Shown here piece by piece: positions 26,936-36,069 of a DNA stretch of 64,000 bases. Every line of letters starts with the position of its first letter. Positions within the stretch are counted from its first letter, which is position 1. The notes under the pieces are model-generated. The model saw only the letters and a list, made by a program, of their open reading frames with translations, did not search any database and was not told the DNA's origin. Source of the stretch: Brevibacterium sp. S111 (lineage in GTDB: Bacteria > Actinomycetota > Actinomycetes > Actinomycetales > Brevibacteriaceae); NCBI RefSeq assembly GCF_004745075.1, contig NZ_RHFH01000007.1, positions 62,001-126,000 on the forward strand. The letters are read 5' to 3'. The position numbers were made by a program, and so were the translations under genes.

Positions 26936-27973
26936 TCACTTCCCGAATTCGTCCTCAAGGCGATCGAGTACGTTCGTCGCCGAGTAGTAGTCGAGGCGGA
27001 AGGAATCGAGTCCCATTGCGTAGACAGCATCGTTCTTCACCGCCGGGGTGCTCTTGACCAGCGAGTTCTTCTTGTACGACTCGGCGGTCTTCTCGTTCGC
27101 GTTGAAGAGGAACACGGACTCGCCGGTCACGGCCTTCGAGAGGTTCTCTCCGGTCACCTCGAAGATATCGGAGCGCTTGCCCATCTCGCCTTGGCTGGTC
27201 GTGCCTTCGGGGACCTCGGCGAGCTCGAACCCGACCTTTTCGAGCAGCTTGGCCTGAGCGGATTCCGGCGTCCAAACGTTGGCGCTGGCACCGGAACCGC
27301 CGCCCTTGGCCTTCTCATTGAAGACCATGCCGGTCACCGGCTGTGCGGGGGCGTCGATCGAGTCCTTGACCTCCTCGGCGCGGGCATCGAATTCCTCGTT
27401 GACCTTCTTCGAGTTGTCCTCGTGGCCGGTGATCTTGCCGAGCTGGGTGGTCACTTCCTGCCAGTCCTTGTCGCCGTAGTCGATGACCACGGTCGGTGCG
27501 ATATCGCTGAGCTGATCGTAGATCGCATTCGCCGAGTCCTGACCGGTCTTCGACACGATGATGAGGTCAGGTTCCTCGGCCAGTACGGCCTCGACGTCGG
27601 GGTCGCCCTGGTAGAGGGCTTCGACGTCCTCCTCTTTCGCGACGTCGCTCCACTGGGTGAAGAAGCCCTGATCGTCGGCGACGGGGGAGTTGGGCATGGT
27701 GGCACCGGACGCGGTGACCGGGGCGTCGATCGCCAGCAGGCTGCCGGTGAGGGTGACGGCGGTGGAGACAATCGTCTCGGGCTGCTTCTCGATTGTGACC
27801 TCGTGGTCGGCGTCGTCCGTGATGGTCAGCGGCCAGGCGCCGTCGTCGGCATCGGCGGTCGTCTCAGTGTCCGCGGAGCCCGACCCGCTGCAGGCGGAGA
27901 GTCCAAGGGCGGTGACGAGGGCGATCGAGGCGACCGCAAGTCGGCGATCGGTTCTTTTGGCGAGGCGGGACAT
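26936..27973 (-). CDS. Iron-siderophore ABC transporter substrate-binding lipoprotein
   Basis: A 345-aa lipoprotein. The signal peptide (RRLAVASIALVTALGL) ends in the lipobox LSAC with Cys28, so the protein is anchored on the outer face of the membrane. The mature part has the class III periplasmic-binding fold of FepB/FecB proteins (EKQPETIVSTAVTLTGSLLAID; AEEPDLIIVSKTG; APTVVIDYGD). It should capture a ferric siderophore. An IdeR/DtxR-type box lies 31 bp upstream of the start, so it is likely repressed by iron. The membrane and ATPase parts of the transporter are not adjacent. The ribosome binding site is AAAGGACC. Confidence 0.87.
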   Translation of the reverse strand: MSRLAKRTDRRLAVASIALVTALGLSACSGSGSADTETTADADDGAWPLTITDDADHEVTIEKQPETIVSTAVTLTGSLLAIDAPVTASGATMPNSPVADDQGFFTQWSDVAKEEDVEALYQGDPDVEAVLAEEPDLIIVSKTGQDSANAIYDQLSDIAPTVVIDYGDKDWQEVTTQLGKITGHEDNSKKVNEEFDARAEEVKDSIDAPAQPVTGMVFNEKAKGGGSGASANVWTPESAQAKLLEKVGFELAEVPEGTTSQGEMGKRSDIFEVTGENLSKAVTGESVFLFNANEKTAESYKKNSLVKSTPAVKNDAVYAMGLDSFRLDYYSATNVLDRLEDEFGK

Positions 27974-28003
27974 GAGGTCCTTTCGTCGAAACGGAATAGT
28001 CGC

Positions 28004-28022
28004 ATAGCTGAGCCTAACCTAA
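28004..28022 (-). promoter_or_regulatory. IdeR/DtxR iron box upstream of siderophore-binding protein
   Basis: Read on the minus strand, TTAGGTTAGGCTCAGCTAT matches the classical 19-bp consensus TTAGGTTAGGCTAACCTAA at 15 positions, with one arm perfect. It lies 31 bp upstream of the lipoprotein start, where a repressor would overlap the promoter. Confidence 0.8.
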
Positions 28023-28229
28023 CCAGTCGCGAAAACTGCATGCGTGGTGACTTGTTTCTCGATTCGGCCCGGGTCCGGCGCACGGAAGAAGTGCTTCGGT
28101 GTTGCCGATGGGCCCCGCCTGATCGGTACCGCAGGAGGGTCCTTCATTCGATGCCCGGATGTGAGCTATGCTTCCAACACCTGAGTGTGGGCGAAGCTGC
28201 CTGCGGCGATCGATTTCGGTGGAAGAGCT

Positions 28230-29159
28230 GTGAGGGCATATACATCGCAGACGATGACGACGGCGGAAACCTCGCCGCATGAGGCTGTTGCCGTCTGGAC
28301 AGAGCTCATCTGCGAGACCTTCGTCAAGCTCGAGGCCCGCTGCTCATCGGTGGACTCCTTCCGCGGTGAGATCAGGCGGGAGACCATCGGCGAACTCGAG
28401 TTCTCCACGGTCAGTGCCTCACAGCAGGACGTGCTGCGGACGCGACGGTTCGCTGCCTCCGCCGATGACGAATTCCTGCTGTTCTCGATCCAGCGCCGTG
28501 GCGAAGGGTTCGTCGAGCAGGACGGAAGAATCGCACAGCTGCGTCCCGGCGGAATTGCGCTCTATGACAGTGGCCGACCCTACCGTCTGCATTTTCCTGC
28601 AGGCTTCCGGCAGCTCGTTGTCCAGTTGCCGAAGTCCGCGATCGGGGTCGACGATACCCGCGCGATCACTGCTGTCACCCACGGCCCGGGCTCTCCCGGC
28701 GGCGTCGTCTCGCAGTTGCTGCTGGCGATGAGCGATCAGCTGCAGAGCGGCGGTTCGGCCCTGGCGCCCATGGTTGATCACATCCTCGGGGCGCTGAGCG
28801 AGGTGCTGCGAGAGCGCGAGGTCTCACGGCCTGGACGGTTGCCGGACGAGTTCATGCGGCAGCGCGTCGAGTCCATGATGCGACGAGACCTCCACGACTC
28901 GACTTGGACGGTGGAGCGCTTGGCTGCGCGCTGCAGCGTCTCGGTCCGCACGCTCTACCGACTGTTCCCCGACGGCGGCGTGTCATCGGCCATGCGCCGA
29001 ATGCGCATCAGTGCGGCCGCGGCTTTCCTCTGCCTGAATCCGCAGGCGACCGTCGGCGCCGTGGCCGGCCGGTTCGGGTTCGACAGCGAATCCGGATTCA
29101 TCCGTGCCTTCCGCGCGGAGAATGGAGTGACGCCGAGGCGGTTCGTTTCCGGGCTGTGA
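28230..29159 (+). CDS. AraC-family regulator, probable activator of the nitrilase
   Basis: A protein of about 309 aa. The C-terminal third carries the double helix-turn-helix of AraC/XylS proteins (WTVERLAARCSVSVRTLYRLFPDGGVSSAMRRMRI, then GAVAGRFGFDSESGFIRAFRAENGVTPRRFV). The N-terminal half fits the AraC_binding_2 cupin-like sensor (QQDVLRTRRFAASADDEFLLFSIQRRGEGFVEQDGRIAQLRPGGIALYDSGRPYRL). A GTG at 28230 has a GGAAGAG site; an ATG at 28254 has none, so I prefer the former. It is followed by a nitrilase gene on the same strand, recalling the nitR-nitA pair of Rhodococcus, where the regulator responds to nitrile or lactam inducers. Confidence 0.85.
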   Translation: MRAYTSQTMTTAETSPHEAVAVWTELICETFVKLEARCSSVDSFRGEIRRETIGELEFSTVSASQQDVLRTRRFAASADDEFLLFSIQRRGEGFVEQDGRIAQLRPGGIALYDSGRPYRLHFPAGFRQLVVQLPKSAIGVDDTRAITAVTHGPGSPGGVVSQLLLAMSDQLQSGGSALAPMVDHILGALSEVLREREVSRPGRLPDEFMRQRVESMMRRDLHDSTWTVERLAARCSVSVRTLYRLFPDGGVSSAMRRMRISAAAAFLCLNPQATVGAVAGRFGFDSESGFIRAFRAENGVTPRRFVSGL

Positions 29160-29241
29160 TGCAGCATCTGCGGCAGCTGCCATGCCATTGCCGGCGTTCC
29201 TGCAGTCGCTGTCCGGTTCCTATGGCTTTCGAGATCAGGCG

Positions 29242-29273
29242 GATCTGGTCAGTGGCTCTGGCAGATCTGGTCA
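29242..29273 (+). promoter_or_regulatory. Direct-repeat AraC-type operator upstream of the nitrilase
   Basis: GATCTGGTCA occurs exactly twice, at 29242-29251 and 29264-29273, with a 22-bp period (two helical turns). A GATACT hexamer at 29296-29301 could be the -10 box, putting the second repeat next to the -35 region. This is the geometry of XylS/AraC activator sites. Confidence 0.65.
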
Positions 29274-29336
29274 ACACGAACGTGACGAAGACTCCGATAC
29301 TGATATGACGCAAGTCCCATCTGCAAAGGAGCAATC

Positions 29337-30335
29337 ATGGACCGTACGATCACCGCCGCCGCTGTACAAGCCGAACCCGCTTGGCTCGACCTCGATGCCG
29401 CAGTGGACAAGACGATCTCACTCATCCGCGAAGCCGCAGACAACGGGGCCGATCTCGTAGCGTTCCCGGAGACCTTCCTCCCCGGCTACCCATGGTGGAT
29501 CTGGCTCGACTCTCCCGCCGATGGGATGCGCTTCGTCCCCCAGTACGCACAGAATTCAATGACATCCGACGGCCCGGAGATGGTCCGCATCCGTGCCGCG
29601 GCGCGAGACGTAGGAATCTATGTGGTCGTCGGCTACAGCGCGAAGGTCGCCGGCAGCTTGTACATGGCCCAGGCGTTCATCGACGCCGACGGCGAACTGC
29701 AGGGTGTGAGGCATAAGCTCAAGCCCACCCACGTCGAGCGCACGGTCTTCGGAGAAGGCGACGGCTCCGACCTGCAGATCCATCAGACCGAGCTCGGACG
29801 CATCGGCGGACTCAACTGTTGGGAGCACTTCCAGCCGCTGTCGAAATACGCGCTGTTTGCGGAGAACGAAGAGATCCATGTCGGAGCCTGGCCGTCGTTC
29901 TCGATCTACGAAGGAGCCGCTCAAGCGCTCAGTCCGGAGGTCAATACCGCAGCAAGCCGCGTCTACGCCGTTGAAGGTCAGGCTTTCGTCCTCGCCCCGT
30001 GCGCCCTCGTCGGTCAGGCCGCGATGGACACCTTCTGCGACACAGAGACGAAGAAGAATCTCCTCAAGCTCAGCGGCGGGCACGCCCGGATATTCGGGCC
30101 AGAAGGCTCGGAGCTCGCGACACCGCTCGCGCCCGATCAAGAGGGAATCCTCTACGCGACCCTTGATCCCGCGATGATCGCGATCGCGAAATCGGCAGCC
30201 GACCCGGTCGGGCACTATTCTCGCCCCGACGTGTTCCGACTCCTCATCAACCGCAACCGCACCCCGAAGACCGTAGACGTGGCGACCCTGGCCGATGTGG
30301 AACCGGCCGCGGATCTCTATGCCGTGGAAGACTGA
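29337..30335 (+). CDS. Nitrilase
   Basis: A 332-aa nitrilase-superfamily hydrolase, branch 1. The catalytic triad is readable: Glu45 in FPETFLPGYPWW, Lys129 in RHKLKPTHVER and Cys161 in GGLNCWEHFQPL. The CWEH form with EHFQPLSKYAL is characteristic of true nitrilases that convert nitriles to carboxylic acids and ammonia, including aliphatic and arylacetonitrilases. The protein is slightly shorter than the usual 350-370 aa at the C-terminus, where the tail needed for spiral assembly is variable. The ribosome binding site AAAGGAG is strong. An AraC regulator and a direct-repeat operator lie upstream. Confidence 0.9.
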   Translation: MDRTITAAAVQAEPAWLDLDAAVDKTISLIREAADNGADLVAFPETFLPGYPWWIWLDSPADGMRFVPQYAQNSMTSDGPEMVRIRAAARDVGIYVVVGYSAKVAGSLYMAQAFIDADGELQGVRHKLKPTHVERTVFGEGDGSDLQIHQTELGRIGGLNCWEHFQPLSKYALFAENEEIHVGAWPSFSIYEGAAQALSPEVNTAASRVYAVEGQAFVLAPCALVGQAAMDTFCDTETKKNLLKLSGGHARIFGPEGSELATPLAPDQEGILYATLDPAMIAIAKSAADPVGHYSRPDVFRLLINRNRTPKTVDVATLADVEPAADLYAVED

Positions 30336-30336
30336 A

Positions 30337-30465
30337 ATGTCCGCGCGCGAATCCGCAATTCCTGTGTATCTCGGGCAGGAGCGAACCCGCCCGATGGCGA
30401 TGAAGGACGGCTGCCGTCCGGCAACGGGTCTGCTTGGATTCTCGCAGCACAGCCAGTTCGGATAG
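30337..30465 (+). CDS. Possible 42-aa small protein after the nitrilase
   Basis: The frame begins 1 bp after the nitrilase stop (TGAAATG), with a GGAAG element 7 bp before the ATG. It encodes 42 residues starting MSARESAIPVYLGQERTRP and ending GLLGFSQHSQFG. I recognise no family. The close spacing suggests coupling to the nitrilase, but the frame could be chance. Codon usage is mixed, and no second example is in view. Confidence 0.3.
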   Translation: MSARESAIPVYLGQERTRPMAMKDGCRPATGLLGFSQHSQFG

Positions 30466-30524
30466 AGCCCGGCGGACAAGAATCTCCTAACGCTCCGCCT
30501 GCGGAAGATCGGCTTCCGAAAGCA

Positions 30525-30553
30525 CTGACGGTCCCGGAAAACGGGGCCGTCAG
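30525..30553 (+). terminator. Hairpin after the nitrilase region
   Basis: CTGACGGTCCC pairs with GGGGCCGTCAG around GGAAAAC. There is no T tract, so termination is likely but not certain. Confidence 0.45.
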
Positions 30554-30601
30554 GTGCGTGAAAAGGAATTCTTCAGTGCGGAGGAATAAAAGCAACCTCA
30601 C

Positions 30602-30630
30602 CAAAGTTGAGTCTAGTGTACGCAACTTTG
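30602..30630. repeat. Inverted repeat upstream of dnaK
   Basis: CAAAGTTG and CAACTTTG are separated by 13 bp. The repeat lies 13 bp before the dnaK -35 box. It could be an additional regulator site; it does not match HAIR or CIRCE. Confidence 0.4.
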
Positions 30631-30642
30631 ATGAGGTTCGAC

Positions 30643-30671
30643 TTGACGGCCGAAACCTCGAAGAGAATACT
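30643..30671 (+). promoter_or_regulatory. dnaK promoter
   Basis: TTGACG (30643-30648), a 17-bp spacer and AATACT (30666-30671). The HAIR element starts at the last bases of the -10 box. The distance to the dnaK ATG is about 105 bp. Confidence 0.75.
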
Positions 30672-30690
30672 TGAGTCAGGTTGGCTCAAT
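30670..30690 (+). promoter_or_regulatory. HAIR element (HspR binding site) of the dnaK operon
   Basis: CTTGAGT-N7-GCTCAAT, compared with the actinobacterial consensus CTTGAGT-N7-ACTCAAG. The left arm is perfect and the right arm matches five of seven. It overlaps the -10 box and start point, so HspR binding should block transcription. The cognate hspR gene is the last gene of the operon. Confidence 0.85.
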
Positions 30691-30783
30691 GTGTGCGGTC
30701 GAGTGGTTCTGCTGAGGAATCGGAGCCGCCCGATCGCACACATTCGAGTCGCAGGAACTCACAATCTGTTAGGAGAGAACACT

Positions 30784-32646
30784 ATGGCACGTGCAGTCGG
30801 AATCGACCTCGGAACCACGAACTCCGTCGTCACCGTCCTCGAGGGCGGCGACCCGAAGGTCATCGCGAACGCAGAGGGCGGTCGCACGACCCCGTCCGTC
30901 GTTGCGGTCAACAAGAACGGCGACTCCCTTGTCGGTGAGATCGCCAAGCGCCAGGCTGTCACCAACATCAAGAACACGGTCGCTTCGGTCAAGCGCCACA
31001 TGGGCACCGATTGGTCCACCGAGATCGGCGGCAAGAAGATGACCGCTCCGGAGGTCTCGGCCCGCATCCTCCAGAAGCTCAAGCACGACGCTGAGGAATA
31101 CCTGCAGGAGAAGGTCACCGACGCGGTGATCACCGTTCCCGCATACTTCAACGACGCCGAGCGTCAGGCTACGAAGGACGCCGGTGAGATCGCCGGACTC
31201 AACGTCTCGCGCATCATCAACGAGCCGACCGCTGCTGCTCTGGCCTACGGCCTCGAGCGCGGCAAGGAAGATGAGACCATCCTCGTCTTCGACCTCGGCG
31301 GCGGCACCTTCGACGTGTCCCTGCTGGAAGTCGGCAAGGATGAAGACGACTTCTCCACCATTCAGGTCCGTGCGACCTCGGGTGACAACCGCCTCGGCGG
31401 TGACGACTGGGATCAGCGGATCGTCGACTGGCTCGTCGAGCAGGTCAAGAACAACTACGGTGTCGACCTGACCAAGGACGCCACTGCTCTGCAGCGCCTC
31501 AAAGAAGCCGCTGAGCAGGCGAAGAAGGAACTGTCCTCGGCCACCAGCACGAACATCTCGCTGCAGTACCTGTCGATGAGCGAGAACGGACCCATCCACC
31601 TCGACGAGTCGCTGACTCGCGCGAAGTTCGAGGATCTCACCAAGGACCTCCTCGAGCGCACCAAGGCTCCGTTCCACGCAGTCATGAAGGACGCAGGCGT
31701 GTCTGTGTCTGACATCGACCACGTCGTCCTCGTCGGCGGTTCGACCCGTATGCCCGGCGTCTCCGCCGTCGTCACCGAACTCACCGGAGGCAAGGAGCCC
31801 AACAAGGGCGTCAACCCCGATGAAGTCGTCGCGATCGGTGCGGCAGTCCAGGCCGGTGTCCTCGTGGGAGAGCGCAAGGACGTTCTGCTCATCGACGTCA
31901 CCCCGCTCTCGCTCGGTCTCGAGACCAAGGGCGGCGTGATGACGAAGCTCATCGAGCGCAACACCCCGATCCCGACCAAGCGTTCGGAGACCTTCACCAC
32001 GGCTGAGGACAACCAGCCCTCCGTGTCGATCCAGGTCTTCCAGGGTGAGCGCGAGTTCACTCGCGACAACAAGAACCTCGGCACCTTCGAGCTGACCGGC
32101 ATCGCTCCGGCTCCGCGTGGTGTGCCGCAGATCGAGGTCGCCTTCGACATCGACGCCAACGGCATCGTCCACGTGTCGGCCACCGACAAGGGCACCGGCA
32201 CCGAGCAGTCGATGACGATCACCGGCGGTTCCGCACTGCCGGAGGAAGACATCGAGCGCATGGTCCGCGAGGCCGAGGAGCACGCAGAAGAGGACAAGAA
32301 GCGCCGTGAGGCCGCCGATGTCCGCAACAATGCTGAGAACCTCGCCTACCAGACCGAGAAGCTGCTCACCGACAATGCCGACAAACTCCCTGAAGAGATC
32401 AAGACTGAGATGCAGGGCGACGTCGACGCTGTCAAGGAAGCGCTCAAGGGCGAAGACGAGGACGCAGTGAAGACCGCCTACGACAAGCTGATGGAAAACC
32501 AGCAGAAGATCGGCGAAGCCATCTACAACCAGCAGGGTGGTGCCGAAGGCGCCGCAGCTGCCGGTGAGGGTGCAGCCGAGTCCGGTGCCGATGACGACGT
32601 CGTCGACGCCGAGGTTGTCGACGAAGAGGATGAGGAGAAGAAGTAA
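30784..32646 (+). CDS. dnaK: Hsp70 chaperone DnaK
   Basis: A 620-aa Hsp70. The nucleotide-binding domain opens with [19 protein letters not shown], and the phosphate loops [17 protein letters not shown] and [16 protein letters not shown] are intact. The substrate domain begins after the linker [19 protein letters not shown]. The C-terminus is Ala/Gly-rich and acidic ([17 protein letters not shown]). The length is slightly below that of E. coli DnaK, as usual for actinobacteria, which lack a stretch in the ATPase domain. It is the first gene of the operon dnaK-grpE-dnaJ-hspR, under the HAIR-controlled promoter; the TAA stop overlaps the grpE start (TAATG). Confidence 0.97.
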   Translation: MARAVGIDLGTTNSVVTVLEGGDPKVIANAEGGRTTPSVVAVNKNGDSLVGEIAKRQAVTNIKNTVASVKRHMGTDWSTEIGGKKMTAPEVSARILQKLKHDAEEYLQEKVTDAVITVPAYFNDAERQATKDAGEIAGLNVSRIINEPTAAALAYGLERGKEDETILVFDLGGGTFDVSLLEVGKDEDDFSTIQVRATSGDNRLGGDDWDQRIVDWLVEQVKNNYGVDLTKDATALQRLKEAAEQAKKELSSATSTNISLQYLSMSENGPIHLDESLTRAKFEDLTKDLLERTKAPFHAVMKDAGVSVSDIDHVVLVGGSTRMPGVSAVVTELTGGKEPNKGVNPDEVVAIGAAVQAGVLVGERKDVLLIDVTPLSLGLETKGGVMTKLIERNTPIPTKRSETFTTAEDNQPSVSIQVFQGEREFTRDNKNLGTFELTGIAPAPRGVPQIEVAFDIDANGIVHVSATDKGTGTEQSMTITGGSALPEEDIERMVREAEEHAEEDKKRREAADVRNNAENLAYQTEKLLTDNADKLPEEIKTEMQGDVDAVKEALKGEDEDAVKTAYDKLMENQQKIGEAIYNQQGGAEGAAAAGEGAAESGADDDVVDAEVVDEEDEEKK

Positions 32647-33329
32647 TGACTGCCGAGGGCAACGACGAGTCGTCCGAGGAGCCAGGCTTCACTTTCAGTG
32701 ACAAGCGCCGGGTCGATCCGAACACCGGTGAGGTCCGTCCCGAGGCCGACGCGCAGTCGGCCTCGGCCGAGGCCGGCGAGGAGCCGACCGCGGATCCGAA
32801 CGCCGAGCAGGCCGAGACCGCGTCCGCGGCCGATGCCAGCGACCTCGGTGTCGACATCCCCACCGATGCCTCCGGCCTCGAGGACACGGAGCCGGCGGAC
32901 GAACCCGAGCCGGGATCGGAGGCCGCAGCGCACCTCGCTGACCTCAAGCGCATCAACGCTGAGTACGCCGCCTACCGGATGCGTGCCGAACGCGAACGCG
33001 AACGTGCGGCGCTAGGCGGCACGATCAAGGTCGTCGAGGCGCTCATCCCCGTGCTCGATGAGGTCAAGCTCGCCCGCGAGAACGGCGATGTCACCGGGCC
33101 TTTCGAGACCCACGTGGACAAGCTCGTCGACTCGCTGGCGAAGCTCGGCGTCGAACAATACGGCGAGGTCGGCGAGGAGTTCGACCCGAACGTCCACGAG
33201 GCGCTCATGCAGCAACCCTCGGACGAGGTGGAGAGCCCGACGATCTTCCTGGTCATGCAGCCCGGATACCGGATCGGGGAGCGCATCATCCGCGCCGCCC
33301 GGGTCGGTGTCCAGCAGCCGGAGGACTGA
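32646..33329 (+). CDS. grpE: Nucleotide exchange factor GrpE
   Basis: A 227-aa GrpE. The first 100 residues are acidic and Ala/Glu-rich with low complexity; the conserved part begins near [27 protein letters not shown], a coiled-coil helix. The C-terminal beta domain is recognisable in [51 protein letters not shown]. The ATG overlaps the dnaK stop by 1 bp, indicating translational coupling. The long acidic N-terminus is longer than in E. coli GrpE (197 aa). It triggers ADP release from DnaK. Confidence 0.95.
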   Translation: MTAEGNDESSEEPGFTFSDKRRVDPNTGEVRPEADAQSASAEAGEEPTADPNAEQAETASAADASDLGVDIPTDASGLEDTEPADEPEPGSEAAAHLADLKRINAEYAAYRMRAERERERAALGGTIKVVEALIPVLDEVKLARENGDVTGPFETHVDKLVDSLAKLGVEQYGEVGEEFDPNVHEALMQQPSDEVESPTIFLVMQPGYRIGERIIRAARVGVQQPED

Positions 33330-33344
33330 AACGACCACGATCGC

Positions 33345-33406
33345 CGAGGCGGCCCCCGGTCCCGTTCGTCAGTTCACTGACGTACGGGGTCGGGGACCAC
33401 CTCGGC
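33345..33406 (+). other. Stem-loop between grpE and dnaJ
   Basis: CCGAGGCGGCCCCCGGTCCC can pair with GGGGTCGGGGACCACCTCGG with a few mismatches. The apex contains a second perfect repeat, GTCAGT-TC-ACTGAC (33369-33382). The 179-bp gap between two otherwise tightly packed genes is mostly occupied by this structure. It could attenuate or stabilise the downstream message. Confidence 0.5.
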
Positions 33407-33508
33407 GGCGGTCCGGATCTTCGGGGCAGCGTCCCCGGGGATGCGGATTGTGAGGAGACAAGTGAATACAGTGCTGACAGGATTGATGGGAAGGAAAGGA
33501 GGTGCCAG

Positions 33509-34528
33509 GTGAATACCGGACCTCAGAATGATTGGTTCGACAAGGACTTCTACAAAACCCTCGGCGTCTCCAAGGATGCTTCCGACGCCGAGATCAAGAA
33601 GGCCTATCGCAAACTCGCGCGCAAGTATCACCCGGATGCGAATCCCGGTGATGAGAAGGCCGAGGAGAAGTTCAAGGAGATCGGGCAGGCCCACCAGGTG
33701 CTGTCCGACAAGGAATCGCGTGCCCAGTACGACCAGGTCCGCGCTATGGGCGGCGGTGCCCGGTTCAGCGCCGGATCCGGTGGGCCCGGCGGTGCCGGTG
33801 CTGGCGGATTCGAGGACGTATTCTCCGATCTCTTCGGAGGTGGCGGACGCACCCGGACCCGCACGACATACGGAGGCGGAGGCGATGTGCCTCCGGATCT
33901 GGCCGATCTGCTCGGCGGATTCGGCGGCGGTGGCGGCTACGGCGGCGGATTCGGTGGGGGCTACTCGCCCCCGGTCAAGGGTGGCGACATCAAGTCGACC
34001 ACGACGCTGTCGTTCACCGAAGCGATCGACGGTGCCTCGGTGAAGCTGAACATGCCAGGCGGCAGACCGCTGACCGTGCGGACTCCGATCGGTGTCAAGG
34101 ACGGGCAGAAGATCCGCCTGGCCGGCAAGGGCAAAGCCAGCCCGAACGGCGGCGAGGCCGGTGACGTGATCCTCACGGCGAACGTCAAGCCGCACCCCGT
34201 GTTCACCCGTGACGGCGACAACCTGCGCATAGATCTGCCGGTCAGCTTCGACGAGGCGACCCTCGGCGCCGAGGTCAAGGTGCCAACTTTGGGCGGGATG
34301 CCGGTCAAGGTCAAGGTCGCACCGGGGACACCCTCGGGCCGAACCCTGCGTGTGCGCGGCAAGGGCGTGAAGACGAAGAAGGGCACCGGCGATCTCCTCG
34401 CGACGGTCGAGATCGTGGCGCCGAAGAATCTGTCCGATGAGGCCAAGGCGGCTGTCGAAACGTTCAAGGCCGCCACCGAGGGCGAGGATCCTCGGGCTGG
34501 CCTGCTGGATCGGGCTAAGGCCAGTTGA
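33509..34528 (+). CDS. dnaJ: DnaJ-type co-chaperone lacking the zinc finger
   Basis: A 339-aa J-domain protein. Residues 10-75 form the J domain with the HPD motif ([40 protein letters not shown]). A Gly-rich, Phe-rich linker follows (residues 80-150). The C-terminal substrate domains I and II are present ([46 protein letters not shown]), but the four CxxCxGxG zinc repeats of canonical DnaJ are entirely missing, as in CbpA/type II J proteins. The GTG start follows AAAGGAGG. As third gene of the dnaK operon it should stimulate DnaK ATPase. Confidence 0.93.
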   Translation: MNTGPQNDWFDKDFYKTLGVSKDASDAEIKKAYRKLARKYHPDANPGDEKAEEKFKEIGQAHQVLSDKESRAQYDQVRAMGGGARFSAGSGGPGGAGAGGFEDVFSDLFGGGGRTRTRTTYGGGGDVPPDLADLLGGFGGGGGYGGGFGGGYSPPVKGGDIKSTTTLSFTEAIDGASVKLNMPGGRPLTVRTPIGVKDGQKIRLAGKGKASPNGGEAGDVILTANVKPHPVFTRDGDNLRIDLPVSFDEATLGAEVKVPTLGGMPVKVKVAPGTPSGRTLRVRGKGVKTKKGTGDLLATVEIVAPKNLSDEAKAAVETFKAATEGEDPRAGLLDRAKAS

Positions 34529-34542
34529 GGTGGTGAATCACA

Positions 34543-34983
34543 ATGCACATTTCATCGAGTGCTGCGGTGTATGTCATCTCGGTGGCCGCGGATCTGGCGG
34601 GGATGCACCCGCAGACACTGCGGCAGTATGACCGCTTGGGCCTCGTCACTCCGGAACGCACCGCGGGCCGCGGGCGGCGCTACTCGGGTCAGGACATCGC
34701 CAAGCTGCGACTGATCCAGCAGCTGTCCCAGGACGAGGGAGTCAATCTCGTCGGGATCAAGAAGATCATCGATCTGCAGAATCAGGTCGATGCTCTCAAA
34801 CACCGCAATGAGGAGCTCGAGGCCGAGGTCCGTTCGCGGATGACGGCGCAGGAACGCGAGGCTCGCGTCTTCGCCGCCGGCACGGTGGGTGGAGATGTCG
34901 TCTCGATCTCGCGGGGGCGTCGCCCGCGGGGCCGCCCCGAACCGGGTGCTCTGGTGCTGTACAACCGGTATCGACGCGGCTGA
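34543..34983 (+). CDS. hspR: Heat shock repressor HspR
   Basis: A 146-aa MerR-family repressor. The N-terminal helix-turn-helix reads VYVISVAADLAGMHPQTLRQYDRLGLVTPERTAGRGRRYSGQDIAKLRLIQQLSQDEGVNLVGIKKII, which is diagnostic for HspR. A coiled-coil helix follows (QNQVDALKHRNEELEAEV). The C-terminus is basic and hydrophobic (GRRPRGRPEPGALVLYNRYRRG). It binds the HAIR element upstream of dnaK, with DnaK acting as co-repressor, giving a feedback loop. The gene starts 14 bp after dnaJ and the operon ends in a strong terminator. Confidence 0.95.
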   Translation: MHISSSAAVYVISVAADLAGMHPQTLRQYDRLGLVTPERTAGRGRRYSGQDIAKLRLIQQLSQDEGVNLVGIKKIIDLQNQVDALKHRNEELEAEVRSRMTAQEREARVFAAGTVGGDVVSISRGRRPRGRPEPGALVLYNRYRRG

Positions 34984-35049
34984 GCCGGCGGCAGCCGGAC
35001 AGAGACACGACGACACACAGAGACACTGCGACACTGAGAACTGCGTCGA

Positions 35050-35091
35050 GGCGGAGCGCGAACCTTTGATCGGGTTCGCGCTCCGCCTTTT
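35050..35091 (+). terminator. Terminator of the dnaK operon
   Basis: GGCGGAGCGCGAACC pairs perfectly with GGTTCGCGCTCCGCC around an 8-nt loop, followed by TTTT. The core GCGCGAACC/GGTTCGCGC also occurs in the terminator at 36070. Confidence 0.9.
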
Positions 35092-35160
35092 CGCAGGTGC
35101 TCAAAGATTCCGGCTCTTAGCGGCCCAGAACAGTATGGGCGCTGTGCGACACTGATCTCT

Positions 35161-36036
35161 GTGAACGAGAAAGAGAAGGTCCGTCAGGTCGCCGACAGCG
35201 CTGATACGGCGGCCCAGGAAGCCGCTGACAGCCGCTGGTTCGAGCGGGTGGCTCGTGCCGGCTTCCTTGCCAACGGATTGGTCCATGCCATCCTCGGTGC
35301 GACTGCTATAACGATCGGGCTCGGTCAGGGCGGGGGAGACGCCGATCAAGCCGGGGCCGTCGGCCAGATCGCTTCACAGCCGTTCGGCATGGTGCTGATC
35401 GTCATCTGCTTCCTCGGCTGTGCGCTGATGGCGTTGTGGTGTCTGGTCAATGCGTTCTTCGGCTCGGCATCGCTGCGTGGCGCAGGCACTCGAGACCCGC
35501 AGCAGAAGCAGGGGAGGAAGCAGTGGATCGACTTCTTCACAATGGTCGCTTCTGCCGTTGCCTATGTGGTGGTTGCCGCGACCTTCTCCCAGTTCGTCTT
35601 CGGAGGGGGAGCGGACTCGGGCAAGACGAGCTCACAGGCCTCGACGACCGTGGCGAAAGCACCGGGTGGACTGTATGTCCTCATGGCCGTCGGCGCCGTG
35701 ATTGCGATCATCGGCATCGTGTTCAGTATCAACGGACTGCGACGGAAGTGGAAAGAGGAGCTGCGTCGGCCGCGCAGCACGATCACTCGTTTCCTGGTCG
35801 GATTCACCGGCGTCGTCGGTTATCTGGGCAAAGGTGTGACGCTGCTGTCGGTGGGCATCCTCGTTGCGGCCTCGGCGGCCACCGGTGATCCGGAGGAGTT
35901 CACTGGAATCGACGGTGCGCTCAAGGGGATGCGCGACCAGCCCTTCGGGCCGTACCTGCTGCTGGCCGTGGGGCTCGGTCTGATCCTCTACGGAGCCTTC
36001 CTCGCTCTGCGCTCGAGGTACGACCGCATGAAGTGA
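35161..36036 (+). CDS. DUF1206 membrane protein
   Basis: A 291-aa protein with six hydrophobic segments arranged as three repeated pairs, which is the DUF1206 pattern (PF06724). The first repeat reads FERVARAGFLANGLVHAILGATAITIGLG, and similar R-x-G-F/Y-x-x-x-G phrases recur at FFTMVASAVAYVVVAATF and RFLVGFTGVVGYLGKGVTLLSVGILVAAS. Function is unknown. The GTG start at 35161 has no ribosome binding site within 15 bp, so a leaderless transcript is possible. It is monocistronic and closed by a terminator. Confidence 0.85.
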   Translation: MNEKEKVRQVADSADTAAQEAADSRWFERVARAGFLANGLVHAILGATAITIGLGQGGGDADQAGAVGQIASQPFGMVLIVICFLGCALMALWCLVNAFFGSASLRGAGTRDPQQKQGRKQWIDFFTMVASAVAYVVVAATFSQFVFGGGADSGKTSSQASTTVAKAPGGLYVLMAVGAVIAIIGIVFSINGLRRKWKEELRRPRSTITRFLVGFTGVVGYLGKGVTLLSVGILVAASAATGDPEEFTGIDGALKGMRDQPFGPYLLLAVGLGLILYGAFLALRSRYDRMK

Positions 36037-36069
36037 GCTGTCTGCTGCCTCCCCTTCTGACGACTACAA

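Noticed and set aside
28185-28229. Earlier start for the AraC regulator
   Set aside because: The added residues have no ribosome binding site in front; the GTG at 28230 has GGAAGAG at 5 bp.
30602-30630. CIRCE element (HrcA site) upstream of dnaK
   Set aside because: The inverted repeat CAAAGTTG-N13-CAACTTTG does not match CIRCE (TTAGCACTC-N9-GAGTGCTAA); the operon is governed by HspR/HAIR.
30769-32283. Very long minus-strand open frame opposite dnaK
   Set aside because: Antisense frames opposite dnaK are a well-known artefact of its codon usage; no ribosome binding site and no recognisable domain.
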